From assembly GCF_021389975.1 (NCBI RefSeq), contig NZ_CP089981.1, positions 3,063,501 through 3,127,500 on the forward strand: DNA of 64,000 bases, in the 5' to 3' direction. The translations under genes were made by a program, and so were the position numbers. This document shows positions 34,133-43,733 of this stretch, one piece after another. The DNA is from Fulvivirga ulvae. Its GTDB lineage: Bacteria; Bacteroidota; Bacteroidia; Cytophagales; Cyclobacteriaceae. The notes under the pieces are model-generated. The model worked only from the letters and a program-made list of their open reading frames with translations. It had not been told where the DNA came from and made no database searches. Position 1 is the stretch's first letter, and every line of letters begins with the position of its first letter.

Positions 34133-35683
34133 CTATTCCTCAAAACCCTCGTTGTTAAAGTCAGGAAACTTCTTGCGGATATTTTTGTCCGTAGGTTTAT
34201 TTGGATTTTCCCACCCGGCGTCCAGTTCCAGCAATATCATTTTCTTGTTATTGAGCTGTGCTTTTAACTTATCAATATCGACATAAAAATTCTTGTCTCT
34301 GCGCTGTGATTTAAGTGCGTATTGTCGTGCGAATTGGTCACCCTCTGCCTGTAACTGGTTCCTGATGTCGATATTCAGCTTGAGCTTGTCCATGATATCA
34401 TCTTTGGAACGTCCCAATACCTCTGTAGCTTCCAGCGTACCAAGGGTCATTACAGCGGTGCCTCCAACACCTGTAACATAGTCTTTGCTGTCATCCTCCA
34501 TAAATACAGGAGACACCCCGGTAATGGCACCAAGCGAGGCATTTAATATAGATCGTTTCCTTTTCCCTTTCTTTGCCTGCCTCAGTTGCTTGTTTAGCCT
34601 TTTCTGGTTTTCATCCAGCTGATCAATGAGGTCCATAGTTTGTAAGAGCATACTCCTGTATTTGCTGTATAGCCTCTGATCTTTTTGCTCCAGGTTCTCC
34701 GTATCCATTACTTTGACATTCAGTGCCCTTTCTGCTCTTTTATTTGACTCGTCGATTACATAAAAGATCAGCTCTACGATGCTGCTGTTTTCTGCTTCCC
34801 CTACAAAATCATAGTTTGGGACCCAGGTAAATTCCCATTGAGTTGTGGTATTTCGTTTGAGCGAAGTTTTAGGTACACGCATATCGTTAGAGACAAAGCC
34901 TACATCTTTGATATTATCATCACCGTTCGGGTCAGAAACATAGAAATTCAGGTTTAGTACTTCATCTTCATCAATAGTAATAAGTGTATCATTGGGCACC
35001 ATGGAAATTTCAGGGGGAAGGTCCAGCTGTGTGGGAGCAATTACCAATGTACCTGTAACCTCGGATTTCTCAGGTTGGTCCTGCACAATAAAATGTACTC
35101 TTAAAGGTTTTTGCCGCAAAGCCCTGAACTGGTTCCTCGATGGCTTCCAGCTGAATGTACCCAGCTCTGTCAGTTCCGCTCCCTCAGGCATTTCAGATAA
35201 TATCGGCTTAAACACAATAGGGTCTTCATCAGGATCTTTGATTTGGTTGAGTTGGTTAAGGTTGAATTCATTAACAGCATATTGCTTTACATAGAAAACG
35301 GGCAACTCATCTACAACCGGAGGCCTGTTTTTGTGAAGAACGGTAAATGGCACTTCCTTCCTTATTTTCTTACCGTCTTTGGATACAGCCTCGAAGATCA
35401 CACTGAACTCTTCCTTTTCACGCACCCTGTCCACAAGGTCATAGGGCGGAGACCAGAAGAAGCTGCCGAGCGAATCAAAATGCAATGACAGCCCGCGATC
35501 TCCATAGATAGAATAGAGATAGCTCTTTGTGCCTCCCGGTTCTATTGCCAGATCAAAAGCCAGGGTATCACCCTCTTCGATCACGTTCCAGGCAAAATCG
35601 TCCGGAAATACGAAGTAAGGCGTGGTTTGCCCACTAGCCAAATGGAAGCCGCCAAGCATAAACAGAATTAAAATATTTCTCAT
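34133..35683 (-). CDS. Exported protein with cadherin/Ig-like repeats and a coiled coil
   Basis: A 516-residue protein with a signal peptide (RNILILFMLGGFHLASGQ). It has at least three Ig/cadherin-like repeats (residues ~30-330), recognisable from NRPPVVDELP and later DPDEDPIVFKP, LGTFSWKPSRNQ and SDPNGDDNI. The last part (about 340-500) is charged and forms a coiled coil around a short Gly/Ala-rich segment. It is probably a surface or periplasmic structural protein. The start is the ATG at 35683; a TTG at 35686 precedes it. Confidence 0.75.
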   Translation of the reverse strand: MRNILILFMLGGFHLASGQTTPYFVFPDDFAWNVIEEGDTLAFDLAIEPGGTKSYLYSIYGDRGLSLHFDSLGSFFWSPPYDLVDRVREKEEFSVIFEAVSKDGKKIRKEVPFTVLHKNRPPVVDELPVFYVKQYAVNEFNLNQLNQIKDPDEDPIVFKPILSEMPEGAELTELGTFSWKPSRNQFRALRQKPLRVHFIVQDQPEKSEVTGTLVIAPTQLDLPPEISMVPNDTLITIDEDEVLNLNFYVSDPNGDDNIKDVGFVSNDMRVPKTSLKRNTTTQWEFTWVPNYDFVGEAENSSIVELIFYVIDESNKRAERALNVKVMDTENLEQKDQRLYSKYRSMLLQTMDLIDQLDENQKRLNKQLRQAKKGKRKRSILNASLGAITGVSPVFMEDDSKDYVTGVGGTAVMTLGTLEATEVLGRSKDDIMDKLKLNIDIRNQLQAEGDQFARQYALKSQRRDKNFYVDIDKLKAQLNNKKMILLELDAGWENPNKPTDKNIRKKFPDFNNEGFEE

Positions 35684-35805
35684 CAAAATAGACTGTTTCC
35701 TTCTGATAACTACAAATTTAGAAATGAATTGTTTCTAAGGGGAGCCCTAATATATGAGTTTTAGATTATCTGTAGAAGTGATAGATGAATGAATAATATG
35801 AACGG

Positions 35806-36522
35806 TCAATAATTCCCCTCATTAAGTATTTTCTTCTTGATTTTTTTCTGATAATTTCTGCCAATAGGTAGCTTTTTATCCTGCACCTCCACATTGTTGC
35901 CTTCGAGCGATCTGATCTTATCCATAGCTACAGTATAAGAGCGGTGGATACGTAAAAATTTATTGGCAGGGAGTGCTTTAGTAATACTCCGCAGGTTGTG
36001 GTGAGTGATCAGGTTTTCATACTGGGTGACAACCCTCACGTAGTCTTTGAGGCTCTCAATATAGAGAATCTCCGAAAAGAACACCTTGACGATCTTCTTG
36101 TCGACTTTTAAAAATATGAAGTCGTTTTCTTCCTGTACCCTGCCTTTCGAAGGATTGAGGGCGCGATAATACTCAGTGACTTTATCTATTGTCTTCACAA
36201 AGCGTGAGAGAGCAATGGGTTTTACCAGGTAATCAAATACGTCAAGTTCGAAACTCTCCACCGCATATTCACGGTAAGCCGTAGTGATCACTACCAGCGG
36301 TTTGGTGTCAAGGCTCTTGATGAAGTCTATGCCACTCAGCTCAGGCATGTTGATATCAAGAAACATGAGGTGGATCTTGCTATTGCTCTTCAATACCTGG
36401 AAAGCCTCCATGGCATCATTACAGCAGGCTACAATTTCAAAATCATCAAAGCCTTTCAGGTGCCTTTTTATCACATTGATACCCAGAGGCTCGTCATCCA
36501 CTATAAGGCATTTAATCTTCAT
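35806..36522 (-). CDS. LytTR family response regulator
   Basis: A 238-residue regulator. The receiver has the acidic pair in IVDDEP and the phospho-acceptor D56 in LDINMP; the C-terminal LytTR DNA-binding domain contains RVVTQYENLITHHNLRS, RIHRSYTVAMDKI and LPIGRNYQ. It overlaps the end of the kinase gene by 11 bp, so the two form a pair. They are divergent from susC, which makes the SusC-SusD-nag locus the likely target. Confidence 0.93.
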   Translation of the reverse strand: MKIKCLIVDDEPLGINVIKRHLKGFDDFEIVACCNDAMEAFQVLKSNSKIHLMFLDINMPELSGIDFIKSLDTKPLVVITTAYREYAVESFELDVFDYLVKPIALSRFVKTIDKVTEYYRALNPSKGRVQEENDFIFLKVDKKIVKVFFSEILYIESLKDYVRVVTQYENLITHHNLRSITKALPANKFLRIHRSYTVAMDKIRSLEGNNVEVQDKKLPIGRNYQKKIKKKILNEGNY

Positions 36523-37618
36523 CAAGTGTTATTTTTAGTGAAATCTGGTAAGTTCGCTCGTCCTCAATGATATCAAGATTGAAGTTTTTATCATATAGTA
36601 ATTCCAATCTTCTCAGGGTGTTTTGAATGCCAATACCCGAATTGCTACTTTGCTCATGGCTCGATTTGCTTCTGCCTTTGCTGTTTTTTACTTTAAAATA
36701 AAGCACATTGCCATTAAGGCTAAGGTTAATGCTTATGGGTATGGCGCCATTTTTATAATTTGCCCCATGCTTAAAGCTGTTTTCCACAAAAGGCATAAGA
36801 ATAAGTGGCGGAATAAACTTACCCTGGATGTTTCCCGATATATTTATCTCAGCGATCAGGTTATCGCCATATCTCAGCCGTTCGAGATCGATGTAATTCT
36901 GGATGTGAGTGACCTCTTCGGGAAGGCTGACCTTATTATTTTTACCTTTATAAATAACATAACTCATCAGGTCAGAAAGCTTCAATACCGTTTCCGGTGC
37001 TTTGTCTGACTTATCCAGTGTAAGTGAATAAAGGTTGTTTAAAGTGTTGAAAAAGAAATGCGGCTGTACCTGCGACCTGAGGAATGAAAGCTCCGTTTCA
37101 TGATTTCTTCGTTCAAGTTCCCTGGCCCGTCTTTGGGTCCTCACCCAGTCAATGATAAGCTTTATGGCGGTGGTGAGCCCTACCACATACAGCTCCCCGA
37201 TAAAAACAGCGATAATGTAATTAAAGCCAAACAGTGATTGCTCCTTGATCACCGACTCGCGCCACACCTCCGTAGTCACAAACTGGTAATTGAGTACTAT
37301 ACGCACCAGTGACATTACCAATATGGCAAAGAATAGTAATACAAGGTATTTAGGAAGCCTGTTGGGGATGTACCGTGGCAGCAGGTAGTAAAGGTTAATA
37401 TATACAAGTATGATGTGAATGGGAAACTCGACCAGGTTTGAACGTAGCGAATACCAATAATCATCGAAGTAGCTTCCCCATCGTAAAGTATTGAACAGGA
37501 AATATCCGATCCAGAAAACCAGGTGGTATACCAAAGGCTTTTTTACAAACCTGATCACAGCCTTCTTTATGTCCGCAGTGCCCTCCTTTTCGCTCGATGA
37601 TATGGTAAATGCCTCCAT
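36512..37618 (-). CDS. LytS-type sensor histidine kinase (His_kinase family)
   Basis: A 368-residue kinase. The N-terminus has four membrane helices (about residues 30-155), a short coiled coil follows, and the His_kinase domain contains SQVQPHFFFNTLNNLYSL with the phospho-accepting H187. The ATP-binding part has PLILMPFVENSFKHGA and NSGIGIQNTLRRLELLY. There is no separate periplasmic sensor domain. It is co-transcribed with the LytTR regulator and divergent from susC at 220 bp. Confidence 0.93.
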   Translation of the reverse strand: MEAFTISSSEKEGTADIKKAVIRFVKKPLVYHLVFWIGYFLFNTLRWGSYFDDYWYSLRSNLVEFPIHIILVYINLYYLLPRYIPNRLPKYLVLLFFAILVMSLVRIVLNYQFVTTEVWRESVIKEQSLFGFNYIIAVFIGELYVVGLTTAIKLIIDWVRTQRRARELERRNHETELSFLRSQVQPHFFFNTLNNLYSLTLDKSDKAPETVLKLSDLMSYVIYKGKNNKVSLPEEVTHIQNYIDLERLRYGDNLIAEINISGNIQGKFIPPLILMPFVENSFKHGANYKNGAIPISINLSLNGNVLYFKVKNSKGRSKSSHEQSSNSGIGIQNTLRRLELLYDKNFNLDIIEDERTYQISLKITLDED

Positions 37619-37837
37619 CAGTTTCAGTACTTTTGTGATGTCTTATAAATAAACATACTAATTTTTTCGGTATTAATCCCACGCCTTTGCCGATAGCCTG
37701 CAGGCAGCATTTCTCTCCGTATACCAATTACTACCAAACAGCTATAAACTACTGCCATTCAGCTAATAAAGGGTCTTAAACTTTATTTTTCGTCGATTCG
37801 GTGTCAAATTGAGGTTCAGAATCAACCCCTAATATTT

Positions 37838-40800
37838 ATGAAAAAGTTTTTACTAATTGGCTTACTGGTGCCGCTGCTTACATTAAACGTAATGGCTCAG
37901 CGACAGGTCTCCGGTAAGATCGTCGATGAAGCAGAAAACTCTCCGCTACCAGGAGTGAATATCATCGTGAAAGGTACCAGCATTGGTACCACAAGTGACG
38001 TAAACGGGGCGTACAGCCTTGAAGTTCCGGAAGAAAATTCCGAGTTGATATTTTCTTTCATTGGTTATAAAACCGTGGAAGTTAATATAGGCAATCGCTC
38101 GGTGGTCGATGTTACACTTGCGCAGGACGTTACCCAGCTTGGAGAAGTTGTGGTTACCGCTCTGGGTATCGAACGTGAACAGAAATCACTGGGATATGCA
38201 GTCTCAGAAGTAGAAGGAGAGGAGCTTAACCAGGCTAAGGAAGTAAACTTCGTTAACTCTCTTTCGGGTAAAGTGCCCGGTTTGCAGATCTCACAGACCA
38301 ATGGAGGTCCCGGGTCATCTACCCGTGTGGTTATCCGTGGTAACTCATCACTACTTGGCGATAACCAGGCGCTGTTCGTAGTAGATGGTGTGCCGGTGCT
38401 CAACAGTGGCGAAGGCGAAGGAGCCGACTTCTCTGGTAACAAAGATTATGGTTCTCCAATTCAGGACATCAACCCTGAAGATATAGAGTCTATCTCTGTA
38501 CTTAGAGGGCCGAATGCCGCTGCCCTGTATGGTTCCCGGGGTGCAAATGGTGTAATCCTGATCACTACCAAAAGAGGGATCAGCAGAAAAGGAATAGGCG
38601 TAACACTGAACTCAAACCTGACTTTCGAAAGTCCGCTGATCGATCCTGACTTTCAGAATGAGTATGGCCAGGGTCGCTATGATGGTGCCCAGCAACAGGC
38701 CGTCCATGATATCGACGCCGTAGGAAGCTGGGGGCCGGCGATCAACCCCTCAATTCAGGTACCCAGGTTTGACGGCGAAGGTACGGTTCCTTACGCCGCA
38801 GCCGGAGATGATTTCGATAACTTTTTCCGCACCGGAGTCACGGCTACCAACTCTGTGGCCATAAGTGGAGGAAATGACAAAGCAACTTTCAGACTTGGCT
38901 ACACCAACCTGGACAATAAAGGCATTAACCCCGGCTCTGAATTCAAAAGAAATTCATTTAACCTGAGACTGGGATCAAACATCACCGACAAGCTCTATGT
39001 AGACAGCAAGGTGACTTACACCAAAACCGACGCAATTAACCGCCTTGAGTTTGGTGAGTCCAGGTTCAACCCTATGCAGGGGTTTTTGCTCAAGCCAAGA
39101 AGTATCAGTGCCGATGTGGCAGAAAAGTATGCTGCATCGCCAATTCCGGGTCTTCCCGGAGCCTACGAGTCCAACAACTGGGGTTACGGTATCAACCCGT
39201 TCTACCTGGCAGACAGGGAGCTGAACATGGATACCCGTGACCATTACCTTGGGCTTATTACGCTGAAATATGATTTTACTGATTGGCTTAACTTACAGCT
39301 AAGAGCTTCTCAGGACTACTCGGTCTTTGATGTAGAGGATATCAGCCCTATCGGTGCGAACCCACAGGCTTATGATGGTACCATGACGGTGCAGAACTCA
39401 AAACAAACCAGACGTACTTACGATGCGATCATAAACATAAGCAAAGACCTTAGTGAGCAGTTCTCATTGGGGGCAAACATAGGCGTGAGCCAGAACCGTA
39501 TTTTTGGTGACCGCACATTTATCATCGCCAACGACCAGGTGGCACCCGGCTTAAAGTCGATCAACAACTTTGAGAACAAAGTGGGAAGCACCCTCAAGAG
39601 CGATGAAAAAGTAAACTCTGTTTTTGGTTCACTTCAGCTTGGGTTCAAGGATGTGGTATTTATCGAAGCTACCGGCCGTAACGACTGGTCTTCAACGCTT
39701 CCTTCTGATAATAACTCATTCTTTTACCCATCTGTTACCGCCACGGCCATACTTAGCGACATGTTGAACCTTGATGGGGGTTTCCTTTCTTTTGCGAAGC
39801 TGAGAGCAGGTTGGGCACAGGTAGGTAATGGTACCACGCCGTACAACCTGTACAATGCCTACATCATTTCCCAGGACACTTACAATGGAGAAGTATTCCT
39901 TTATTATGGAAATGAAAGCAGCTCTACTCCATATGAAGGCAGCCAGTATGGTATTTCCCTGAAAAACCCGAACCTGAAGCCTGAGCAAACCACTTCCGTG
40001 GAATTTGGTACAGAGCTCGGCTTCCTTAACAACAGGTTACGTCTTGACCTGACTTATTACAACTCTAAATCCAAAGATCAGATCTTTAATGTGGGTATTT
40101 CCAAAACCACCGGAAGTGAGACTGTAGTGGTTAACAGTGGTGAAATCCAGAATAAAGGTATTGAGCTTGCTTTGAGCGGTCAGCCCATTAAAAAAGGAGA
40201 CTTCACCTGGGATGTCAGGATCTCGTACTCTAAAAATGAGTCTGAAGTGCTGAGCCTGGCGCCGGAGTATGATCTGGAAGACCTGCGTTTGGGCGGTGAT
40301 TTCAATAACCGCATCCAGGTGTTTGCCAGCACTGGCAGGCCTTATGGAGACCTGGTAGGTTCTACCTATACCCGCGATGACAATGGCAACATAGTTTATG
40401 GGCAGGATGGATTGCCAGTAATCGGTGAAGTAGGTGTAATTGGTAACTCCAACCCCGACTTCCTGGCAGGTATCAACAACAGCTTCACGTATAAAAATTT
40501 CAACCTGGGCTTCCTTATCGACATCCGTGCAGGTGGTCAGCTTTATTCACTGACTGAAAATGACATGCACAGCCTTGGTGTACTTGAGGAAACACTTGAG
40601 GGTAGAGAGTACTACTCCGGAGGCAACGGTATTATGGTGCCTGCAGGCGCAACTGTAGTAGATGCAGATGGCAACGAAGGAGGAACCCTTGACCCTACCG
40701 TAGCGGCAAGAGGTGTAGACCCTAACGTTTACTGGGGCAGACTGGGTGGTATTTCCGAAGCATGGGTTTATGATGCTGACTATGTGAAACTACGACAGCT

Positions 40801-41017
40801 GTCACTAAGCTATACTTTGCCTTCAAACCTGTTGAGCAACACTTTCATCAACAGAGTGAAAATAGGCTATGTGGCCAGAAACCTGGCAATCCTTCATAAG
40901 AAAACAGACAATATCGATCCCGAATCAAGTTTTAGCAGTGGTAACCTGCAAGGGATTGATAGTTATGGCCTTCCTCCAACGAGAAGTCATGGATTTCAGT
41001 TAACAGTGGAATTTTAA
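37838..41017 (+). CDS. susC: SusC/RagA family TonB-linked outer-membrane protein
   Basis: A 1059-residue outer-membrane importer. After a signal peptide (residues 1-20) comes a carboxypeptidase-D-like domain (VSGKIVDEAENSPLPGVNII), a TonB box region, the plug (about 110-240, VDGVPVLNS and ISVLRGPNAAALYGSRGANG), and a large beta barrel ending in F. Together with SusD it binds and imports oligosaccharides; the neighbours suggest chito-oligosaccharides. The gene is the first of the nag locus and is followed by susD at 26 bp. Confidence 0.95.
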   Translation: MKKFLLIGLLVPLLTLNVMAQRQVSGKIVDEAENSPLPGVNIIVKGTSIGTTSDVNGAYSLEVPEENSELIFSFIGYKTVEVNIGNRSVVDVTLAQDVTQLGEVVVTALGIEREQKSLGYAVSEVEGEELNQAKEVNFVNSLSGKVPGLQISQTNGGPGSSTRVVIRGNSSLLGDNQALFVVDGVPVLNSGEGEGADFSGNKDYGSPIQDINPEDIESISVLRGPNAAALYGSRGANGVILITTKRGISRKGIGVTLNSNLTFESPLIDPDFQNEYGQGRYDGAQQQAVHDIDAVGSWGPAINPSIQVPRFDGEGTVPYAAAGDDFDNFFRTGVTATNSVAISGGNDKATFRLGYTNLDNKGINPGSEFKRNSFNLRLGSNITDKLYVDSKVTYTKTDAINRLEFGESRFNPMQGFLLKPRSISADVAEKYAASPIPGLPGAYESNNWGYGINPFYLADRELNMDTRDHYLGLITLKYDFTDWLNLQLRASQDYSVFDVEDISPIGANPQAYDGTMTVQNSKQTRRTYDAIINISKDLSEQFSLGANIGVSQNRIFGDRTFIIANDQVAPGLKSINNFENKVGSTLKSDEKVNSVFGSLQLGFKDVVFIEATGRNDWSSTLPSDNNSFFYPSVTATAILSDMLNLDGGFLSFAKLRAGWAQVGNGTTPYNLYNAYIISQDTYNGEVFLYYGNESSSTPYEGSQYGISLKNPNLKPEQTTSVEFGTELGFLNNRLRLDLTYYNSKSKDQIFNVGISKTTGSETVVVNSGEIQNKGIELALSGQPIKKGDFTWDVRISYSKNESEVLSLAPEYDLEDLRLGGDFNNRIQVFASTGRPYGDLVGSTYTRDDNGNIVYGQDGLPVIGEVGVIGNSNPDFLAGINNSFTYKNFNLGFLIDIRAGGQLYSLTENDMHSLGVLEETLEGREYYSGGNGIMVPAGATVVDADGNEGGTLDPTVAARGVDPNVYWGRLGGISEAWVYDADYVKLRQLSLSYTLPSNLLSNTFINRVKIGYVARNLAILHKKTDNIDPESSFSSGNLQGIDSYGLPPTRSHGFQLTVEF

Positions 41018-41043
41018 GTGAGGAACCTAAAAATTAGAAAGTT

Positions 41044-42579
41044 ATGAAACGATTAAATATTAATATCATAAAAGGAGCTGTATTCTTCTTCTCACTTTTC
41101 CTGATCACATCATGTGACAAAAACTTTGAGGAGATCAATTCAAACCCTAATGGAATCGACCCGAATACTGCATCACCCAGACGTGTGATGGCTACGGTTC
41201 AGATCTATGCATTTGGTGAGCCACGGTTCATCACCTGGAGGGGAAATATCATTTATTCCTCTCAGTTTGCTCACCACTACGTGTACAACTTTGCAGATAT
41301 GGCATGGTTTCCCGGTACAGCCTACACCAATAACCAGGGTTGGACAGATAACGTTTGGGAATCATCCAACATAAAAGTAGCCGGTCACCTTAATGCCCTT
41401 CGTGAACTTTTGGACCCTGAAGAGGACAAAGAGGAAGTGGCTGTAGTGAAGATTATCTCAGGATGGTTCTATCAGAAAATGACCGATATGTACGGAGACA
41501 TACCCTATACTGATGTGATCAAACCTCGATCAGAGGTAGCATACAAACCAACCTATGATGCTCAAAAGGATATATACAAAGCTATCATAGAAGACCTTGG
41601 TGCTCAGATGGATGTGTTACAGGGAGCATCTGAACTTTCATTTGCAACAGGTGATTTTCTCTATCAAAGCAGCCCTGCCAACTGGATAGCATTTGCCAAT
41701 ACCCTGAGACTCAGGATGGCACTGCGTTCCAGAGATGCATTTGAGGCCGCCGGTGAAGGTGCTTTCATAAATGGTGTGATCACCGATGCTTTGGCTAATC
41801 CTTTAATTGATGAAAGTAACGAAGCGGTTTTCCATAGAGCCCAGGAAGGACTTTTCCTGAGCGATCCTAACGAGTTGATGGGTGGGCACGAAGATGTATG
41901 GTATTCATTTGAATACAATCAGGCCCGCTGGGTATTGAGTGATAAGGTTGTAAACATCCTGCAAGACAACAATGACCCCAGGCTTGAGCAAATAGCTATG
42001 GTAACAGATAGCGTACCGGGAGTATATGTGGGACTTGAACCTAATCTGGTAGCACCTCCCAAATACGGTTACGTATCGAAACCAACAGGACTGCTAAGAG
42101 GTGAAGAAAAGAACGACCCTGTACCTGCTTATATCATCACTGCAGCAGAGTCGTACTTCCTGCAGGCTGAAGCGGCTTTGCTTGGGTTTGCCGGAGATGC
42201 GGAAAGCCTCTATCAGTCAGGTATAAAAGCACATATGAGCTACGCTGGTGTTGATGGTACTGATGCGGATAATTTTATAACAACAGAACCAATAGCTGCA
42301 TTGGCAGGAACTACAGAAGAAAATCTTGAAAAAGTGTGGAGACAGCGTTGGCTGGCCTTGCTCAACAATGGTTATGAAGCATGGGCACTGGTAAGAAGGA
42401 CCAATTTGATCCCTGACCAGGTTGGCGCACAATACCTGTCTAACTTAACTGATGGCAGCGTGCCTTCCAGGCTGGTGTACCCTACTTCCGAACTAACGCT
42501 GAATGCCGATAATGTGGCAGCAGCAAATGGAGGCAAGCCAGACTTGATGACAACCGGCGTGTGGTGGGACGTAGACTGA
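41044..42579 (+). CDS. susD: SusD/RagB family lipoprotein
   Basis: A 511-residue surface lipoprotein. The signal peptide ends in a lipobox ITSC (Cys at about 22) followed by DKNFEEINSNPNG, typical of the SusD-like_2 subgroup. TPR-like helices make the sugar-binding lid over SusC. ESYFLQAEAAL and EKVWRQRWLALLNNGYEAW near the C-terminus are family marks. It is co-transcribed with susC. Confidence 0.94.
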   Translation: MKRLNINIIKGAVFFFSLFLITSCDKNFEEINSNPNGIDPNTASPRRVMATVQIYAFGEPRFITWRGNIIYSSQFAHHYVYNFADMAWFPGTAYTNNQGWTDNVWESSNIKVAGHLNALRELLDPEEDKEEVAVVKIISGWFYQKMTDMYGDIPYTDVIKPRSEVAYKPTYDAQKDIYKAIIEDLGAQMDVLQGASELSFATGDFLYQSSPANWIAFANTLRLRMALRSRDAFEAAGEGAFINGVITDALANPLIDESNEAVFHRAQEGLFLSDPNELMGGHEDVWYSFEYNQARWVLSDKVVNILQDNNDPRLEQIAMVTDSVPGVYVGLEPNLVAPPKYGYVSKPTGLLRGEEKNDPVPAYIITAAESYFLQAEAALLGFAGDAESLYQSGIKAHMSYAGVDGTDADNFITTEPIAALAGTTEENLEKVWRQRWLALLNNGYEAWALVRRTNLIPDQVGAQYLSNLTDGSVPSRLVYPTSELTLNADNVAAANGGKPDLMTTGVWWDVD

Positions 42580-42613
42580 TAACCCGGTAATCAAAAATAT
42601 TCCTTGTCGCATT

Positions 42614-42657
42614 GAGTAAGCTGAATAGATATCTGTAAAGATTCTATTCAGCCACTC
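42614..42657 (+). promoter_or_regulatory. Intercistronic stem-loop between susD and the ROK gene
   Basis: GCTGAATAGA (42620-42629) and TCTATTCAGC (42643-42652) form a perfect 10-bp stem, extended by GAGT/ACTC. No T run follows, so it is more likely an mRNA stabilising or processing element than a terminator. It could set the expression of susCD above that of the enzymes downstream. Confidence 0.65.
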
Positions 42658-42744
42658 AGTGTAACCCAAAAATTGGGTAGGGTAAATTTTGCCCGGAGGC
42701 GAGTGAATCTGGATCAAAAAATAAACAAAGAAAAACAAAGTCAA

Positions 42745-43719
42745 ATGGCCATAGCAGTAGGTATAGATGTAGGCGGCACAAGTACTAAACTGGGAGCAGT
42801 AACCCGTGATGGTCAGATTCTGACCAAGTCGAGGTTCTCCACACGGGATTTTCCGGATGAAGATGCTTTTCTTGAGGCGTTGAGTAGTAATATCAATCAA
42901 TTGGTGGCTGACCTTGGGCAGCAGGGAGAAATTTTGGGCATTGGCATAGGAGCACCAAAAGCCAACTACTTTACAGGGCTTGTTGAAGGCGCAGTCAATC
43001 TGCTTTGGAAAAGTCCTGTAGACCTTCGTGGTTATTTGCAAAACTATTTTAATATACCGGTAATCGTTACCAACGATGCCAACCTGGCTGCCGTCGGAGA
43101 GAAGGAGTTTGGAGCAGCCAAACATATGAACAATTTCCTTTCAGTCACTATAGGTACTGGCCTGGGGTGTGGTATTTATATGTCAGGAGCTCTAATGCAT
43201 GGACAGAATGATGTAGCCGGTGAGCTGGGGCATACCTCAGCAAAAATTGGAGGACGGGAATGTCAGTGCGGTAAAAAAGGTTGTCTGGAAGCGTACGTCT
43301 CCGCCAAAGGCATAGTACGTACGGCCATGAAACTCCTGTCCAAATATGAGGAAGACTCCTCGTTAAGGTCCATACCTTCCGGTCAGCTAACTCCTACAGT
43401 TATTGGTCAGGAAGCTCTTAACGGAGATAAAATGGCTTCGCTGGTACTGGAGTTTACCGGTGATATTCTTGGTTATAAGCTTGCCGATATGGTGGCTATG
43501 TTTAACCCTGAAGCAATTTTTCTTGCAGGAGGTGTGGCCAATGCAGGCTCCTTGTTGCTCGAACCAACACTCGAAAGTATCAAAAAATATCTCTATAACA
43601 CATACCCTGATCCGGTTGTACTGCTTCCTTCGGCACTGAAAGATGATGAAATGGCTGTATTGGGAGGAGGGGCACTGGTATGGGAGCACCTTGAAGATCA
43701 GATGGCAATCGTAAATTAA
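42745..43719 (+). CDS. ROK family sugar kinase, probable GlcNAc kinase
   Basis: A 324-residue ROK kinase. The phosphate motif is VGIDVGGTSTKLG, the catalytic Asp is in VTNDANLAA, and the zinc motif is GGRECQCGKKGCLEAY. The start is the ATG at 42745; upstream frames add an unlikely extension. Given the neighbours it most likely phosphorylates N-acetylglucosamine to GlcNAc-6-phosphate, although glucose is possible for the family. It lies 14 bp before the NagB fusion. Confidence 0.9.
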   Translation: MAIAVGIDVGGTSTKLGAVTRDGQILTKSRFSTRDFPDEDAFLEALSSNINQLVADLGQQGEILGIGIGAPKANYFTGLVEGAVNLLWKSPVDLRGYLQNYFNIPVIVTNDANLAAVGEKEFGAAKHMNNFLSVTIGTGLGCGIYMSGALMHGQNDVAGELGHTSAKIGGRECQCGKKGCLEAYVSAKGIVRTAMKLLSKYEEDSSLRSIPSGQLTPTVIGQEALNGDKMASLVLEFTGDILGYKLADMVAMFNPEAIFLAGGVANAGSLLLEPTLESIKKYLYNTYPDPVVLLPSALKDDEMAVLGGGALVWEHLEDQMAIVN

Positions 43720-43733
43720 TAAAACTAGAAGAA